Positions 34,451-46,717 of a DNA stretch of 64,000 bases are shown here, piece after piece. The stretch comes from Phragmites australis. Taxonomy: Eukaryota > Streptophyta > Magnoliopsida > Poales > Poaceae. Below the pieces are notes generated by a model. The model searched no databases, was not told the origin of the DNA, and saw nothing but the letters and a program-made list of their open reading frames with translations. Each line of letters starts with the position of its first letter. Within the stretch, counting starts at the first letter, position 1. Position numbers and translations under genes: made by a program. The stretch is from the NCBI RefSeq assembly GCF_958298935.1, contig NC_084942.1, positions 4,037,501-4,101,500 of the forward strand, in the 5' to 3' direction.

Positions 34451-37400
34451 TGTAACACCCTGATTTTCAGATTTCTCAAATTTCTAAAATTTTCTAAGAG
34501 TATTGAATAGCTTCACTAGTAGTATAGGTTTAAAACCTATTTTCTTAATCAATCAATCAACATAGGTTATTATTTTCTGTGCATTGCATGCTGAGTTTTG
34601 TTAGGAGCCAGGTAAATGCATTAGAGTTCTTTTTCTTTTCTTTTTGTTTGGTGTTTTGAGTGAAAAAGATTTTGAAAAGGTTTTTATAAAACTTAGTAGT
34701 GAATAAGTTAAGAATCTTAATGGTTGAAATTCAAAATCTTTGAATTCATCATCTATTCAATCCTTAATCATACCTAATCCTTCTCTAGTTAAATTCAAAT
34801 CTTATTCAAATCCTTGTTTAAATCCAATCTTTCCTCTTTCTCAAATTCTACCCAAATCTAAAATTCAAATTCCTCACCTACTCTTATTCTTGATCAACCT
34901 CATTTTTCGTTCCTCTCAAATTCACTCCAAACTCAATTCAAATTCAAATCCTATTCAAATTTCTCGGCAAAAGTTTCTTTTCTAAACCCTAGATATACCT
35001 AAAGTGTCTTTGGGCTCAATCTTAATCAAGTCCAAACCCTTAGCCAAGTCTTCTAGATGGCCCAACAAAGGATCCACGAAATCTGTAAATTTTCGCGGAG
35101 TCCTGGACAGCCTCATCTTCGCATGACGTTTTGGAGTTTAAAACGGCCTCAAATGCAAATCTTGACAATACCAAAGTTGTAGGTCTCGTCGAGAGCTTCG
35201 ATTTGAACCTATGGAAGTCACCTTTTGGATAATAGAGCTGGGAGTTATGGCCCCCGAAATCAGTGCTGCGCAGAGAAGTCCGAGTTGAGACAGTTTATCT
35301 TGTGGCGCATTTTTGGAAATCAAGATGACGTTTTCAGAAGTTCAAATGACTACAAAAGTTGTAGATCTTTTCGAGTAATACAATTTAGAATCAAGAAACG
35401 TCCAATTTGGAGTCCGGACGATGGAGATATCATCCTCGCAATACAGAGCTGCGAAAAAGGAAATCGTAACTGACTCGGACTCGAATCCAACTCGTGTTCG
35501 GTTTGGACTCTACCTCATCCAGCCGTCCCTAGCCCTATATATATGAGTTGCACGCCCTCTCCTACCTCTATTTCACGTCCTCAAGCCCTAGAAGTCGCTG
35601 GTGCTCTGTTCGTGAGTCGCCGGAGCGCCGCCGTTCGCCGGAGTCGCCGCCGCCGCCGCCCGTGATGCGCTACGTCATCTTCTCCGCGAATCCTTCTTCC
35701 TCGACCACCAAAGCAACGTGAGAACCTCTTCTTCTCCTCCCTTACTACTGTTTTAGCATCATACTAAGTCCCTAGTAAAGCCCTAGCCCCGATCAAAGCC
35801 CGATCTATGCCGCTATGGTCGTCACCGTCGCGGACAGCAGCAAAACAGCCACGCTGTAGCTGATTGGCATTGATGTTCCCGACCGACCAGTGGTCAAATC
35901 ACCAAGCCCTTTCACCGGTGCATGTTCCATGATGTTCCCCACGCCCTCACCAACCGGTTTGGCCAGTAGATTAGCCAAACTATCGAAATCAAGATCGACA
36001 TACCCGCTGTCCGGTTTCTGGACGTGTTCAGCACGCGCAGTGGATTTGCATTCGCGTTCCCCGTCAATCCGAAAGCCGTATGGATGCACCAACCGCGTCA
36101 CGGCGTGTCCCATGGAGTCTTCTACGTTACCCTAAGAGCCCATCCCCGTTTGTGCAGCGACATGACCAGGACGCCAATGCCAACCACAGCATGTCGCAGC
36201 CATCACCCGTTTCATCTATGCTGATCGTTCTTGCTCTTAGTGGATGATCTACCAAAACCCATGCCATAGCATTGTGTTCCCAGGTTATATGAACATCCTT
36301 GTTCAAACGGTTCCTCAAAATTCATAGCCAATCTCCTGGAACGCGAGTGTCTTCGTTCCTACATCTGTTCGCGGTCACCACCAAACCTAGAAGCAGTCAT
36401 CGTTGTTTTGCCGCTACCTCGGATGACCCCTTCCAAAACCAACCATACCACTGAGTTAGTCTTTCCGCGTTCTACGCCATGCTCCCCTCGTTTCACTGAA
36501 ACACCACTGAAGCCGACATTGATGTCTGTGACCACATGCCCGATCGCCATCTTCGACGAAACCCGAATCACCATCGCTACATAGAGTCACCAGTAGTATC
36601 CTTAACTTAGAAGCTCAACCTTCAGCCTTTTTGATCCATCATAGGTGGTCGATACTAGATCTCAGCGTATCCCTTCTTTAATCCAAGATGGTACTTGCAT
36701 AGTATGCCAAGTCAGAGTCATATCATTCTACTTAGCCTAGCCAGTGAAGTCTAGTCTGCCCTACACTTCTTGAATCTTACGCAATGACGTTGTCAAGCCT
36801 GACACAGTGATTGCGCAATAATGTCCTTTCCATAGGAAGATAGTTCCGGAAAATCAGCATTTCCTTTTTAGTCTAATCCATCTCTCGAAAGCTATTCTCT
36901 TTTCATCTTAACTCTGATTTAGATGATTCTTGTGTCTAAATGTTCCTGAAATCATCCATATCCAACCATAGTGTTTTTTAAAGTATTTTGATGATGTTTG
37001 GTATGTTGCTCTTAGTGTTTTCCTTTGTGTTGTTTGTCGGTAGTTCTCGCAATTAGTCGATAACGTTCTGGAGCAGTTCGAGGGACTTCAAGACCAAGAT
37101 TTCGACAACACTGAGCAGCATTGGGAAAAAGGCAAGTGTCCTTGATCATATTGAACCTATGTTTTAAATGTTTTGTTTTACAAAATTGCATGCAATGTCT
37201 GTCAATATGATGGGTAGTCACCTATGTTAGGGTTTTCCCTAGATTTTCCCTTATCATCGCTTGGAACCTAGATGGTTTATGGTTAGGTATCCTTTGTGGG
37301 TAGATTGCTTAGCCATGCTTTTGGGATACTGGGAAGTGTCATAATCATAACTAATGAACATATGCGACAATAGTCGTTAATGTTTTAATGGTCTAGCAAC

Positions 37401-38484
37401 ATGGAATCTTAGGCCTTGAGCAAAGTGGTTTTGATGGTTGTCATGGTTATGATGTTGGTTTAGTGTTTGCTCAAGTAACCTAAGTAAGGACCGGTTCGTG
37501 GAGCGACAACCCAAGAAGTAACGTACCAACCACGAGGATGATATGGGTAAAGTGTGACATACTGATTAGAGTCTGTCCAGTGTGTGTTGGGTCAGCACAA
37601 AAGGGGGCTTCTGGGTAGGAGCTGTTGCTTGCGTAAAGCCTGGCGGTGAAACCTAGTGGGCAGACATGCACTGGATTAGTCTCTGGTTAGTGGAAAGTGT
37701 CATACAGTGATTCTTGGCGGCACACCACTGGCGTGTGTTAAGTGTTTCGCGAACACGGCAACATGGAATTCACTGACTCGTGGGGAAAGCTGGACAACCT
37801 CTGCAGAGTGTAAAACTGTTATAACAGCCGTGCTCACGGTTATGAGAGACTTGGATCCTCACATGATTAGTTGGGTTGTGGTTATGAGTTTGGTTGTGGT
37901 TATGATTCTGGTACAGGGAGTACTAGATGATTTTGGTTATAGTACAGGGAGTACTAGAAGGTTATGGTGTGCAAGGTGGGGAGCCTTGTATGCTGCGTGT
38001 TGGACTGTATGGGTTACATTCACTTAATAATTGCTTAATGCTTTTGAGTCCAAAAATGTTTTCATTACTCGCATTTACGCAAAAATACCATTTGTTAGCC
38101 TATTCTTGATATAAGCCTGCATATCATTACTTTCCCCCACTTGTTGAGTACTCTATGTGCTCACACTTGCTATTTTCCCTATACCATGCGATATGTATGC
38201 TGCTGCTCAGTGAGTGAAGATGTTGAAGACTATCAAGACGAGGTTGTGACGTTCTAGGCGCGTGTCTCCCGGTCAGTTGCCTGCGGTGTTGTTGGGCACC
38301 AGTGCTTCTGTTCCGCTGCAGATATCTTCATAGAAGATAATATATGTCAATTGCTGTAAGAGTTTAACGTTATTTAATAAAAGTATTGCTTTTGTTACTT
38401 CACCTGTGACGTCCTTATATGTGTTGAACATCCTGGGCACACATAAGCCGCATCTGGTTTTGGTCGTTAAAACCGGGTGTGACA
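34451..38484 (+). mobile_element. gypsy solo LTR (Del/Tekay-like), 4034 bp, in LINE ORF1
   Basis: Begins TGTAACACCCTGATTTTCAG and ends GGGTGTGACA, with a perfect 5-bp duplication CTATC at 34446-34450 and 38485-38489. A TATA box (35536-35543) with a likely transcript start about 30 bases later fits an LTR promoter. It shares the block GCAAGTGTCCTTGATCATAT (37132) with the 5' LTR at 51521-54331, so both belong to related long-LTR gypsy families. No internal genes remain, so it is the product of LTR-LTR recombination. Confidence 0.88.
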
Positions 38485-39069
38485 CTATCGTTGCTGGCCT
38501 AGTACGCGTTCTAGAAGAAGCGTGCCCACTCGGCATTTGGGTTCACACACCTCGTGGGTCTGTTGTCAGATTTCCAACAGCCCATCCACTTCGCGTTGGC
38601 TTGTTGTCAGTCTGGACTCTGTGATCGATAATGATGCTCTATCTGCCATGGTTGCTCCGATGGCCAACCCGGATAAAGCGGTTGTGCATGCCTTCATCGA
38701 CAGGCTTACCGGAGAGATTCCCACTCCTCTGGCTCCTCCTCAGCGCTGCGACCCACCCGGATTGCGCTAGGTTCAGGTCCCGCGCAGAAGGAGCCGCATT
38801 GCAGCACAAAACAGTCTTTCCGCTGTCAGACCGTCCAAGCGAGGAGAAACCTTGCTTATGTGCCATCTTGGCCTTCTTAAGGATGACGAATGCGTCACGC
38901 TGCAAATGCAGCTAGCCCTTGTCCAGCTCTTCAGGAAGCCTCTATCCGAGCAGCACTTGTAGGCCATTCGAGACCTCTTCCCCAATCAAACTCTCCCCAT
39001 AACGCATGCTGCTCTGGAAGCCGAGACTCTAGATTGCTAGACGCTTGAGCCTAGTTGTGCACACCGTTC

Positions 39070-42000
39070 ATGGATAACTTTAATGTTTTTAGTTGGAATG
39101 TCCGCGGGCTTAACTTCAAAGCTTGCTAAGACGCTGTTCGTACTTTGGTTTCGGATCATAATACCAATGTTGTGTGCCTACTCGAGTCCAAACTGGAGGT
39201 TGTAAACAATTTTATTATTAACGAGATCTGCGGCCCTGCAGTCTCCGGCTATTCTTTCTTGCCTGCAATCGGTACAAGGGGCGGCATCATTGTTACTTGC
39301 CGCCATTCCTTCGAGTTGACGGCTGTGCAGATGCTACAATACATTGTCAATATTATGATATCATCACCGGCAGGGCCTTCCTTCCATCTATCCATAGTGT
39401 ATGGTCCCACCTAGGATGGTCGAAAGGATTCATTCCTCACCGAGCTTGCTAATGTGCGAGCGTTGCTGCCGGGACCTTGGCTCATCATTGGGGATTTTAA
39501 CATGATTTGCGCTGTGGCTGACAAGAACAACAATAACCTTAACAGCCGGATGATGGCAAAGTTCAGGCACTTCATCTTAGAGCAAGAACTGAAGGACTTG
39601 CATATGTTTGGTCGGTGCTATACTTGGTCCAACGAGCGAGCCTCCCCCACCCTGGTTCGGCTTGATAGAGCCTTGGTCTCGCCGGAATGGGATGCCACAT
39701 TCCCTGACTGCCTACTCCAAGCTCTCTCTTCTGATTGCTCAGATCACTGCCTGTTGTTGTTATCGTCCTCGATCTATTTTCGGAGATGGCGCCATTTTCA
39801 TTTCGAGGCGTTTTGGACCAAAATGCCCGGTTTCATTGAGACTATACACAATGCTTGGGTGTTGTCTAATGATGAGATGCTCCGGCCTCCTCTCATTCAG
39901 CTCGATATTCTGCTGCGGAAGACCTCAAAAGCTTTGCAAAGATGGAATAACTTACAGATAGGCAATATCAAAGAGCAGTTGTTGGTCACGCGGGAGATCA
40001 TCTCATGGCTGGACACCGTGCAGGAGGCCAAAGTCCTTTCACCTGCGGAAGTTGAGCTGAGGAAGCGTTTCAAAGTTATATGCTTAGGCCTTGCTTCGCT
40101 CGAGCGTTCCATTGCCCGATCCCACTCTCGGCTGGCCTGGATTGGAGAGGGTGATGCTAATTCTCGGCTCTTCAACACCTTCGCCAATTTTTGTGCGCGT
40201 AGGAAAACTATTGCTTCCTTGAGCACGGCTGACAGTGCAGTCTCTTCGCACTTAGATATGGAGGAGGCATTGTTTGCACACTTCTTTTCAACTCTTGGCA
40301 CAACCCCCATTAGAGAGCGCAGTATCAATTTGCTTCGCCTTGGCATCTCCCCTATTGACATGCAAGCTTTGGACACTCTGTTCAGTGAAGATGAAATCAT
40401 CGGAGCGATCAAATACCTACCCCTGAACAAAGCGCCGGGCCCCGATGGGTTCACGGCCGAATTCTTTCGAGCAGCTTGGCCTGTCATAAAAAAGGAGGTG
40501 ACCACAACCATTTGTGCCTTTGGTAGCGGCGACCGACACGGGCTTCAGCATCTCAACAATGCTTTCATCACTCTCCAGCCCAAGAAGGAAGGTGCCGCTT
40601 TGCCATCCGAATTCCGCCCAATCAGCTTGATACATAGCATTGGAAAGATCATCACCAAGATCATGGCGCTACGCCTTGCGCCACATCTAAACCAGCTTGT
40701 CTCAAGCAACCAAAGTGCTTTAATTGCCGACTGCTCGATTCATGACAACTTCAGGCAGGTTCACTCTACGGCGCGGCTGCTCAAGCAGGCTAAGAAACCA
40801 AAGGTTTTGTTCAAGTTGGACATCTCAAAGGCGTTTGATTCTGTCAATTGGGCCTTCCTCCTTGAGCTGCTGCGAGCTTGGGGTTTTGGTCAACGCTGGT
40901 GTGGTTGGATCAAAGCCGTCCTCTCTTCTTCCTCGACTCGAATTCTTCTGAACTCTCTACCAGGACAACCATTGCGCCAAGCCCGTGGTTTGCGTCAAGG
41001 AGATTCCCTTTCTCCTTTTCTCTTCGTCATGGTAATGGATGTGTTCTGTCACCTCCTCGCTTGAGCAGGTGAGGCAAGCATCATAGACAACACTGGTCAT
41101 AGCTCCATCGTTCACCGTTGTTTGCTATACGTCGATAATGTTGTCATCTTCAACTCGCCAACACCTCAAGACATTCGAATGCATTTGGATATCCTGCAGT
41201 TCTTTGGCTTTGTTTCTGGCCTCTTATCGAATCTTCAATGCGCTGCAGTCCCAATTTGCTGCGATGAAGGCAAAATCAGGCCTATCAATGACAATTTGCC
41301 TTGTGGTGTTTCGCTTTTACCATTCAGTACCTCAACGTTCCTCTGACGGTTGGTCGACTTCATCAGCAACACCTACAACCTCTGGTGGATAAGGTCGCCG
41401 CAAAGTTACCTGTCTGGAAAGCTAAGCTCCTTTCTAAGCCAGGGCGTGCCACTTTGGTGAAATGTGTGCTCTCTTCGACCCTGTTGCACACGCTCATATC
41501 TATAAGCATTCCACCTTGGGTAATTAAGGAAATCAATAGGATTCGGAAGGCTTTCTCATGGACTAGTGAAAGGAAAACATCAGGGGGCCGATGCTCTTGC
41601 GTGGCAGCGTGTATGCCGTCCAGTGGCTTACGGTGGTGTGGGCATCTTGGACCTTCAAAGGGCCAGTGGACCTTCAAAGGGCCAGCATCGCCCTGCAGCT
41701 TCGTTGGATTTGGAGCCAAAGGACTGATCCTTCCAAACCATGGGCAGTCCTCCCTCTCCACCATGAACGAGATGCCATCGCTCTCTTCAATGCATCAACT
41801 ATTTTCAAAGTGGGCGATGGTGAGTCCACGATGTTCTGGAATGATGCCTGGCTTGACGGTCGCTCCATTCGTTCCTTGGCGCCGAACCTTCTTCACCGCA
41901 TCACCTCATCGTGCCTGATGACCAGGACTGTTAAAGAAGCTCTGTCTGATCGTCAATGGATATCGGACATCTTAGGCCTTCTAACCATTCCAGCCATTGC

Positions 42001-42640
42001 ACAATACGTGCACCTTTGGTCCTTGCTCCAGACCATTATCTTGACCGACACAAGGGATTGCATCATCTGGAGATGGACCCCCTTTGGTGTCTACTTGGCA
42101 AGATCAGAATATCACCTCTTTTTTGCTGGGTCCATCCAATTCGCAAGTGCCGATTCGATTTGGCACACTTGGGCGCCTTTGAAGGTCAAGTTCTTCATTT
42201 GGCTTGTCCTTCACAGTCGCCAATGGACTGCAGCATGAAGGAGAAAGCATGGACTTCAACCAGAGGACGATTGCACACATTGCTCTCAACTTCCAAAGAC
42301 TACCAACCACTTGTTTTTACACTGTGTGCTGTCTCGGGAAATTTGGTGGCGCATTCTGGGCGTCCACACTCCTAATGAGGACATCCTTTTCATCAACTGA
42401 TGGTTCGACATTCGTGGGCGTGTGGCCGGTGACTTCTGCGACGGCCTCGACTCTTTGATCCTTCTAACCACTTGGCATATCTGGCTTTCAAGGAACGATA
42501 TCATTTTCAATGGCTGCCGAAGCACGTCAGACGCTCTCATGGCCCTCATTAGGGAGGATGCAGAGCAATGGTGCACTGCTGGAGCAAAGAAGATGGCTTG
42601 CATTTTGCAACGGTGTTATTCGTTCGGATCGATTTTATAG
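39070..42640 (+). pseudogene. LINE ORF2 (endonuclease, reverse transcriptase, zf-RVT), degenerate
   Basis: Starts at ATG 39070 with FSWNVRGLN, the N-terminus of the apurinic-type endonuclease; GDFNMI and SDHCLLLL follow. The RT domain includes NKAPGPDGFTAEFF, FRPISLIHSIGKIITKIMA, KLDISKAFDSVNW and LRQGDSLSPFLFV. The catalytic FADD box is LYVDNVVIF here, so the second aspartate is lost. The C-terminal part has PLKVKFFIWLVLHSRQW and the CTHCSQ..HLFLHC zinc-binding module (zf-RVT). In-frame stops at about 39127, 39412 and 41062 and frameshifts near 41330 and 42235 inactivate it. It lies directly after ORF1, as in plant L1 elements. Confidence 0.9.
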
Positions 42641-42825
42641 CTGAGCACGATGTTTTGGCTTTCTTGTTTTGGTTGTTTCCCTTTGTGTGTAATAGCTCTC
42701 AATTATTTCTCTAGTTTCATTTGATCTCTGCTGACCGGCTGACGGTCGTTGTAACAAACACCTTTTTACATTCTTAATACAAAGATACGCAACTCTCCTG
42801 CATAATCGATAAGAAAAAAAAAATT
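42641..42825 (+). mobile_element. LINE 3' UTR and A-rich tail
   Basis: Ends CAACTCTCCTGCATAATCGATAAGAAAAAAAAA, a typical grass LINE tail with a short poly(A). It fixes the right end of the element that starts near 30.7 kb. Confidence 0.75.
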
Positions 42826-43559
42826 GGTGTCATCAGCATGGATATGATGGTTACAAAACGTGCAGCTAACACATCCCCAAAAAAAGGGACTACGTTCAGA
42901 AAGCAAATGGAACACATCCATTACAAAAGTATGAAATAAGAAGACTAAACAGAAGCACAAGAACTCCCAATAAGCTGAAATAAGCTAGATCAATTTGATC
43001 ATCTCACTTACATATTCGGTGGCTTGTGTGCTCAGTCAGAAATAAGGCTCGGAAAAACTGCAAAACAAAGTAACCATTTTTCAGAAACTCCACATTTAGT
43101 TTTACTGAAATTAAGGATGACATTTGGATGCAGTCAATCGTACTCCTTGGTCCATGCCTGCCTATATTCTTCACAACCTGCAACAAAATGCTGTCGTTAG
43201 TGTGGCATGTTTGTCATAAATACAACATGGCCTTTGGATCCTGCTGCTTTGCCAGCCTATGATCAATAAGGTTAATCTTCATCTTTCGCACGAACTAAAT
43301 ATGTAACCAGATCAATGGACCTAAAAGGCAGCATTTGCCATGTTCACTTGTCGAGTAGACCTAACAAGATTACAAATAGAGATCAGGTTTATGGCTGTTC
43401 AGGGTCAGGGCATCCGTGCTGGTGGTAGTGCAATGACAAGACATTCTGGGAGAAAACATGCACTTTTCTTTCTTAGTATCGTCTTGATTTTTCATATTGA
43501 CTTCAAAACAAGTTTTTTTTGAAGAGTTTGCCATCTAGAATGAAAGTGAAAGTATATTA
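42826..43559. other. DNA between two LINEs, with one exon-like end
   Basis: No full gene. On the minus strand a splice acceptor (CAG at 43178-43180) is followed by a short frame reading CEEYRQAWTKEYD and a stop at 43134-43136. This looks like a terminal exon, but I find no partner exons and do not recognise the protein. The rest is AT-rich. Confidence 0.25.
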
Positions 43560-45175
43560 TTTTTTTCTCAAATGCCCAGGAGAGGTACATGTCATTTTGT
43601 TGAAGAAGAGTAACAAAGTACAACATAAACCACCTAAACACTTAAAAACATAAACAAATAGACCTATCGTGCCTCCGGAAAATAAAGATGACCAAACAGT
43701 CGCTAGGAAATGAAACCTAATACCAGCTAGCAGGACTTGAAGGTACTTTGCTCTGGCAGCACACCAAAGTGCTCCTTGCTCAGCCACGGCACAAACCACC
43801 ATTTCCAAATCGGGGAAGCTTCATTGAACACACAATCATTGTGACGCTTCCAAATTTCCCAAGTGACCAAAATGATTAGTGAATTTGGTCCCTTGTTGTG
43901 CTGCTTGTCATCCTGTTTCAGCACTCAACAGTCGATATCACCGTTGAATATCTAACTATGGGGTATATACGCATAAAGAGTATACCATATACGGATAAGT
44001 TATGCCGTGCGTATATTTAACAACTCTGGATATTACGGAACCGGATCTACGGTACCTAATACTCCTGGAGATCTAGTAGGCGTATAATATGAAGGTCTCG
44101 ATTGGTTACGCAACTCGAGAACAACTAGTATCCCAGCCGGATTTATCTAATCTTTCTTGGTAGATAAGATGAATGATTTCTTATCGACTACGGCGAGATA
44201 GGAGATGGTACAAGACCCTCGAGTGAGACTCTCTTTTCCCGAAGGAGGACAACTCATCTGCAACTCAACGCAAGCACTAGGGCCACAGGAGATACTCGAC
44301 GACTTCCTCATTATTCTAGTTTAGATCCCATCTACTCCTTGTAATAGATCTAAACACCTTACTTGTACTTGAGTGAATACAGATACATCATCGACCATAC
44401 ATGATGTAGGGTATTACTCCAATTGGAGGCCCGAACCTATATACATCGTGTGTGCCTCGTCTCCTGTTCGATTCCTAAATCATGAAGATAACCCTGTTAT
44501 TCTTACGGATATATTGTCAGGGAAAAATCCTCGACAACCACCAGCTTGAGAAAGACATCATGTCCGGCTATGGCACCACAACCTGCAGCCGACCCGCTGA
44601 AAAATGTTGAACCAAATTTGTCTAGCAACCACACAAGAAACCAGCAAATATTGAATAGTCTCTTCAACTTGGTCACAGAATGGGCATGCAGGAGGATGAG
44701 GTAGGCCACGTTTAGCCAGTTTGTCCATTGTCCAACAAGGATTAAGAATTGCAAGCCACAAGAAGAACTTGCAACGCAGCGGCACCCAAGATTTCCAAAC
44801 CTGCTTTCAAGGAGCAAACCTGGTTGAACCAACAAAATAGGCATTGTAGGCCGACTTACAATATACTCCCGAGCCTGACAGCTTCCAAATATGTTGATCT
44901 TGCACACCTTACTGAAGAACCAAACCGTCAAGTAAGTCACATATATGGAGATACTCAATGATTGCCTGAACAGAGAGGACCCCTTGATATCAGACATCCA
45001 ATTGAGATCTACCAACATCTCTGCAATAGACCTTTGCTTAACAATTCTTCCTGGGATCAACGCTAAGAGATGAGGAGCCAATTCACCAATGGTCCGACCA
45101 TAAAGCCACCAATTTAACCAAAACTTAGTATTATTGTCATCCCCAACCAAGGTCACCAAGGCCATAGAAAACATT
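43560..45175 (-). pseudogene. second LINE, 5'-truncated (zf-RVT end of ORF2)
   Basis: Minus-strand remnant of an L1-type ORF2 end: KFWLNWWLYGRTIGELAPHL, then MPLRCKFFLWLAILNPCW and LPHPPACPFCDQVEETIQYL, which is the zf-RVT module, then NSLIILVTWEIWKRHNDCVF. It ends CTCTCCTGGGCATTTGAGAAAAAA with the poly(A) at 43560-43566. A 603-bp insertion (43911-44513) splits it. Frameshifts between these pieces make it a pseudogene. It faces the larger LINE tail to tail. Confidence 0.82.
43911..44513. mobile_element. 603-bp insertion in the second LINE (LTR-like)
   Basis: Flanked by TTGTCA on both sides (43905-43910 and 44514-44519). Removing it joins the LINE frame as GFFP followed by DKQHNKGPNSL. The phrase AGGGTATTACTCC with GGCCCGAACC near 44407-44437 also occurs near 63197-63226 in a gypsy solo LTR, so this is probably an LTR-derived piece. 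The ends are not a clean TG..CA. Confidence 0.55.
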
Positions 45176-45239
45176 ATTCACAGAAAAATAGTTTCCTGTT
45201 CCTCAAAAGCCCATGTACGTTTGGTGCAATTTCAGATCA

Positions 45240-46605
45240 AGTTATCATGTTGGATAAATCCTATTCAAAACATCACTTCGGTTTCGTTTCGTATGTACAA
45301 CTTATTGGCATGTAATTAACACCAGTCACAAGAAAATGTGGTAACTGATAGCTACCGAAGAACCTACAAACTGTAGCCCGTCAGAACATGTTCCTTTTCT
45401 ACTGTAAAAAAGAATAAGATTGGGCTTTTTTTATTAAAAAAAACACCACAGGTGTCATTGTCCCAATTATCTAGTGGAAGGTGGATATTTTTGTCCAAAA
45501 GTTAAAGTCAGGCATAAGAGGAAATAAAGGTTAAAGGTCTACTATCAGTTAGAATGACACTGTCGAAGGAGGAGGAAAGGTAAGATGTGAGAAGAGAGCA
45601 TTGACATGTCCCATCGACATCCAATATGCTGTTTCTGTTTTATCAAAGGAGTGAGGGAGACCCACCAACCACTTGCCTGGCCGGTGAGATCCAGACCAAG
45701 AATGTTGTAGGAGAGCTTAAGATCTCCTTCCCAAGTAGTAAATGTCAAAAGTAAGTTCAGATTAATTATACTGTCACTGAACTTGTAGGTTACTGCCATA
45801 GGTAAAGGCTAAGTGAATGCTCAACACTTCTAAACTCTAGTTATCCACTAAGATGGTTAGATCATTCTAACCATATTTTCTTTATTTTATCCTCTTTCTA
45901 AGTCACCATTCCCTTTATTTTCTTTCATCTTCAACGACTTCCCTTCGAGAGAAATCGCAAAGAGAAAAAAGGGAGAATCCCGTCCTCGTCCTCAAGGAAA
46001 TGACCTTGAAAATCCCTTCATAACGGAAACCCGTTGAAACGCTGAAAAAAAACGAAAATCTCTTCACGACAGGAATCTAGATCTTAAAGAGAATCGATTG
46101 GTCTTAGTCTTAGAATGGAGACTCTGTTGTATGTATTTGTCTCAATTTATAATTTAAAATACATCACAATGCAAACATGTGGCTCCAAATTGTGTTTTGC
46201 TGACACTGTAGAAGTCGAAAACATCCTTTCTTTTGTGATTTGAGGGAGCAGTATTTGGTGGCGTAGCTAGGCCATCGTGTCTTCGCCAATATTACTTGAT
46301 TAATACCTGATAGTGCTAATTCGATGCACATCAGGGCCATGCTCACCAACTGCATCCAGTACTACATAGCAACGTGTATACAAACCCAAAACAGTGAAGG
46401 GGCACATAATGGAACAGAACTACGTATGTACCAGGGAACTAGAGCCTTCCACCAGGAAAAAAACGCATTACTCCAGAAACCAACAAAGAAAAAAAAGAAT
46501 AATAATATGTCATACAAGGATTACTTTCTGATTGATGATACAAAGAGCTAACTACCCTATCAATGAGTCATATGCATACAATGTACATCAGCTATCTTTA
46601 CAATG
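45240..46605. other. region downstream of the bZIP gene, no gene supported
   Basis: AT-rich. A MITE-like segment (about 45840-46110) contains AAATCCCTTCATAACGG and AAATCTCTTCACGACAGG blocks similar to those near 24840-25020, so both may be worn copies of one family. Nothing else recognised. Confidence 0.35.
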
Positions 46606-46717
46606 CTGACCACTCAGCGACTCATATGAAATCCATGCAGTCATTTAGGAACTGACCACTCAGCGACTCATATGAAATCCATGGAGTCGTTTAGGGACTG
46701 ACCACTCAGCGACTGGC
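46606..46717. repeat. 46-bp tandem repeat across the bZIP stop codon
   Basis: Units start at 46606 and 46652 with a partial third at 46698, each opening CTGACCACTCAGCGACTCAT on the plus strand. One full unit contains the last codons and stop of the bZIP gene; the other full unit lies in its 3' UTR. The period of 46 is not a multiple of three. Confidence 0.93.

Larger units (their letters stand above)
30741..39060 (+). pseudogene. LINE ORF1 (CCHC zinc knuckle, RRM-like), split by two LTR insertions
   Basis: ORF1 of a plant L1-type LINE in three pieces: 30741-30951, 32567-34450 and 38485-39060. The first piece ends within the zinc knuckle at CFRCKG and the second resumes FRHHAKEC, together the C-x2-C-x4-H-x4-C pattern. 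Further on, EEFRVASFSPDNFIVVCRSQ, the RVVISLHGVSPHTW stretch and NRHCWVERLEDQ resemble the DUF4283-like domain of grass LINE ORF1 proteins. The last piece has the usual basic tail RRRSRIAAQNSLSAVRPSKR. At least one in-frame stop (TGA at 33332-33334) and frameshifts show it is dead. Its product would bind LINE RNA. Confidence 0.82.
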
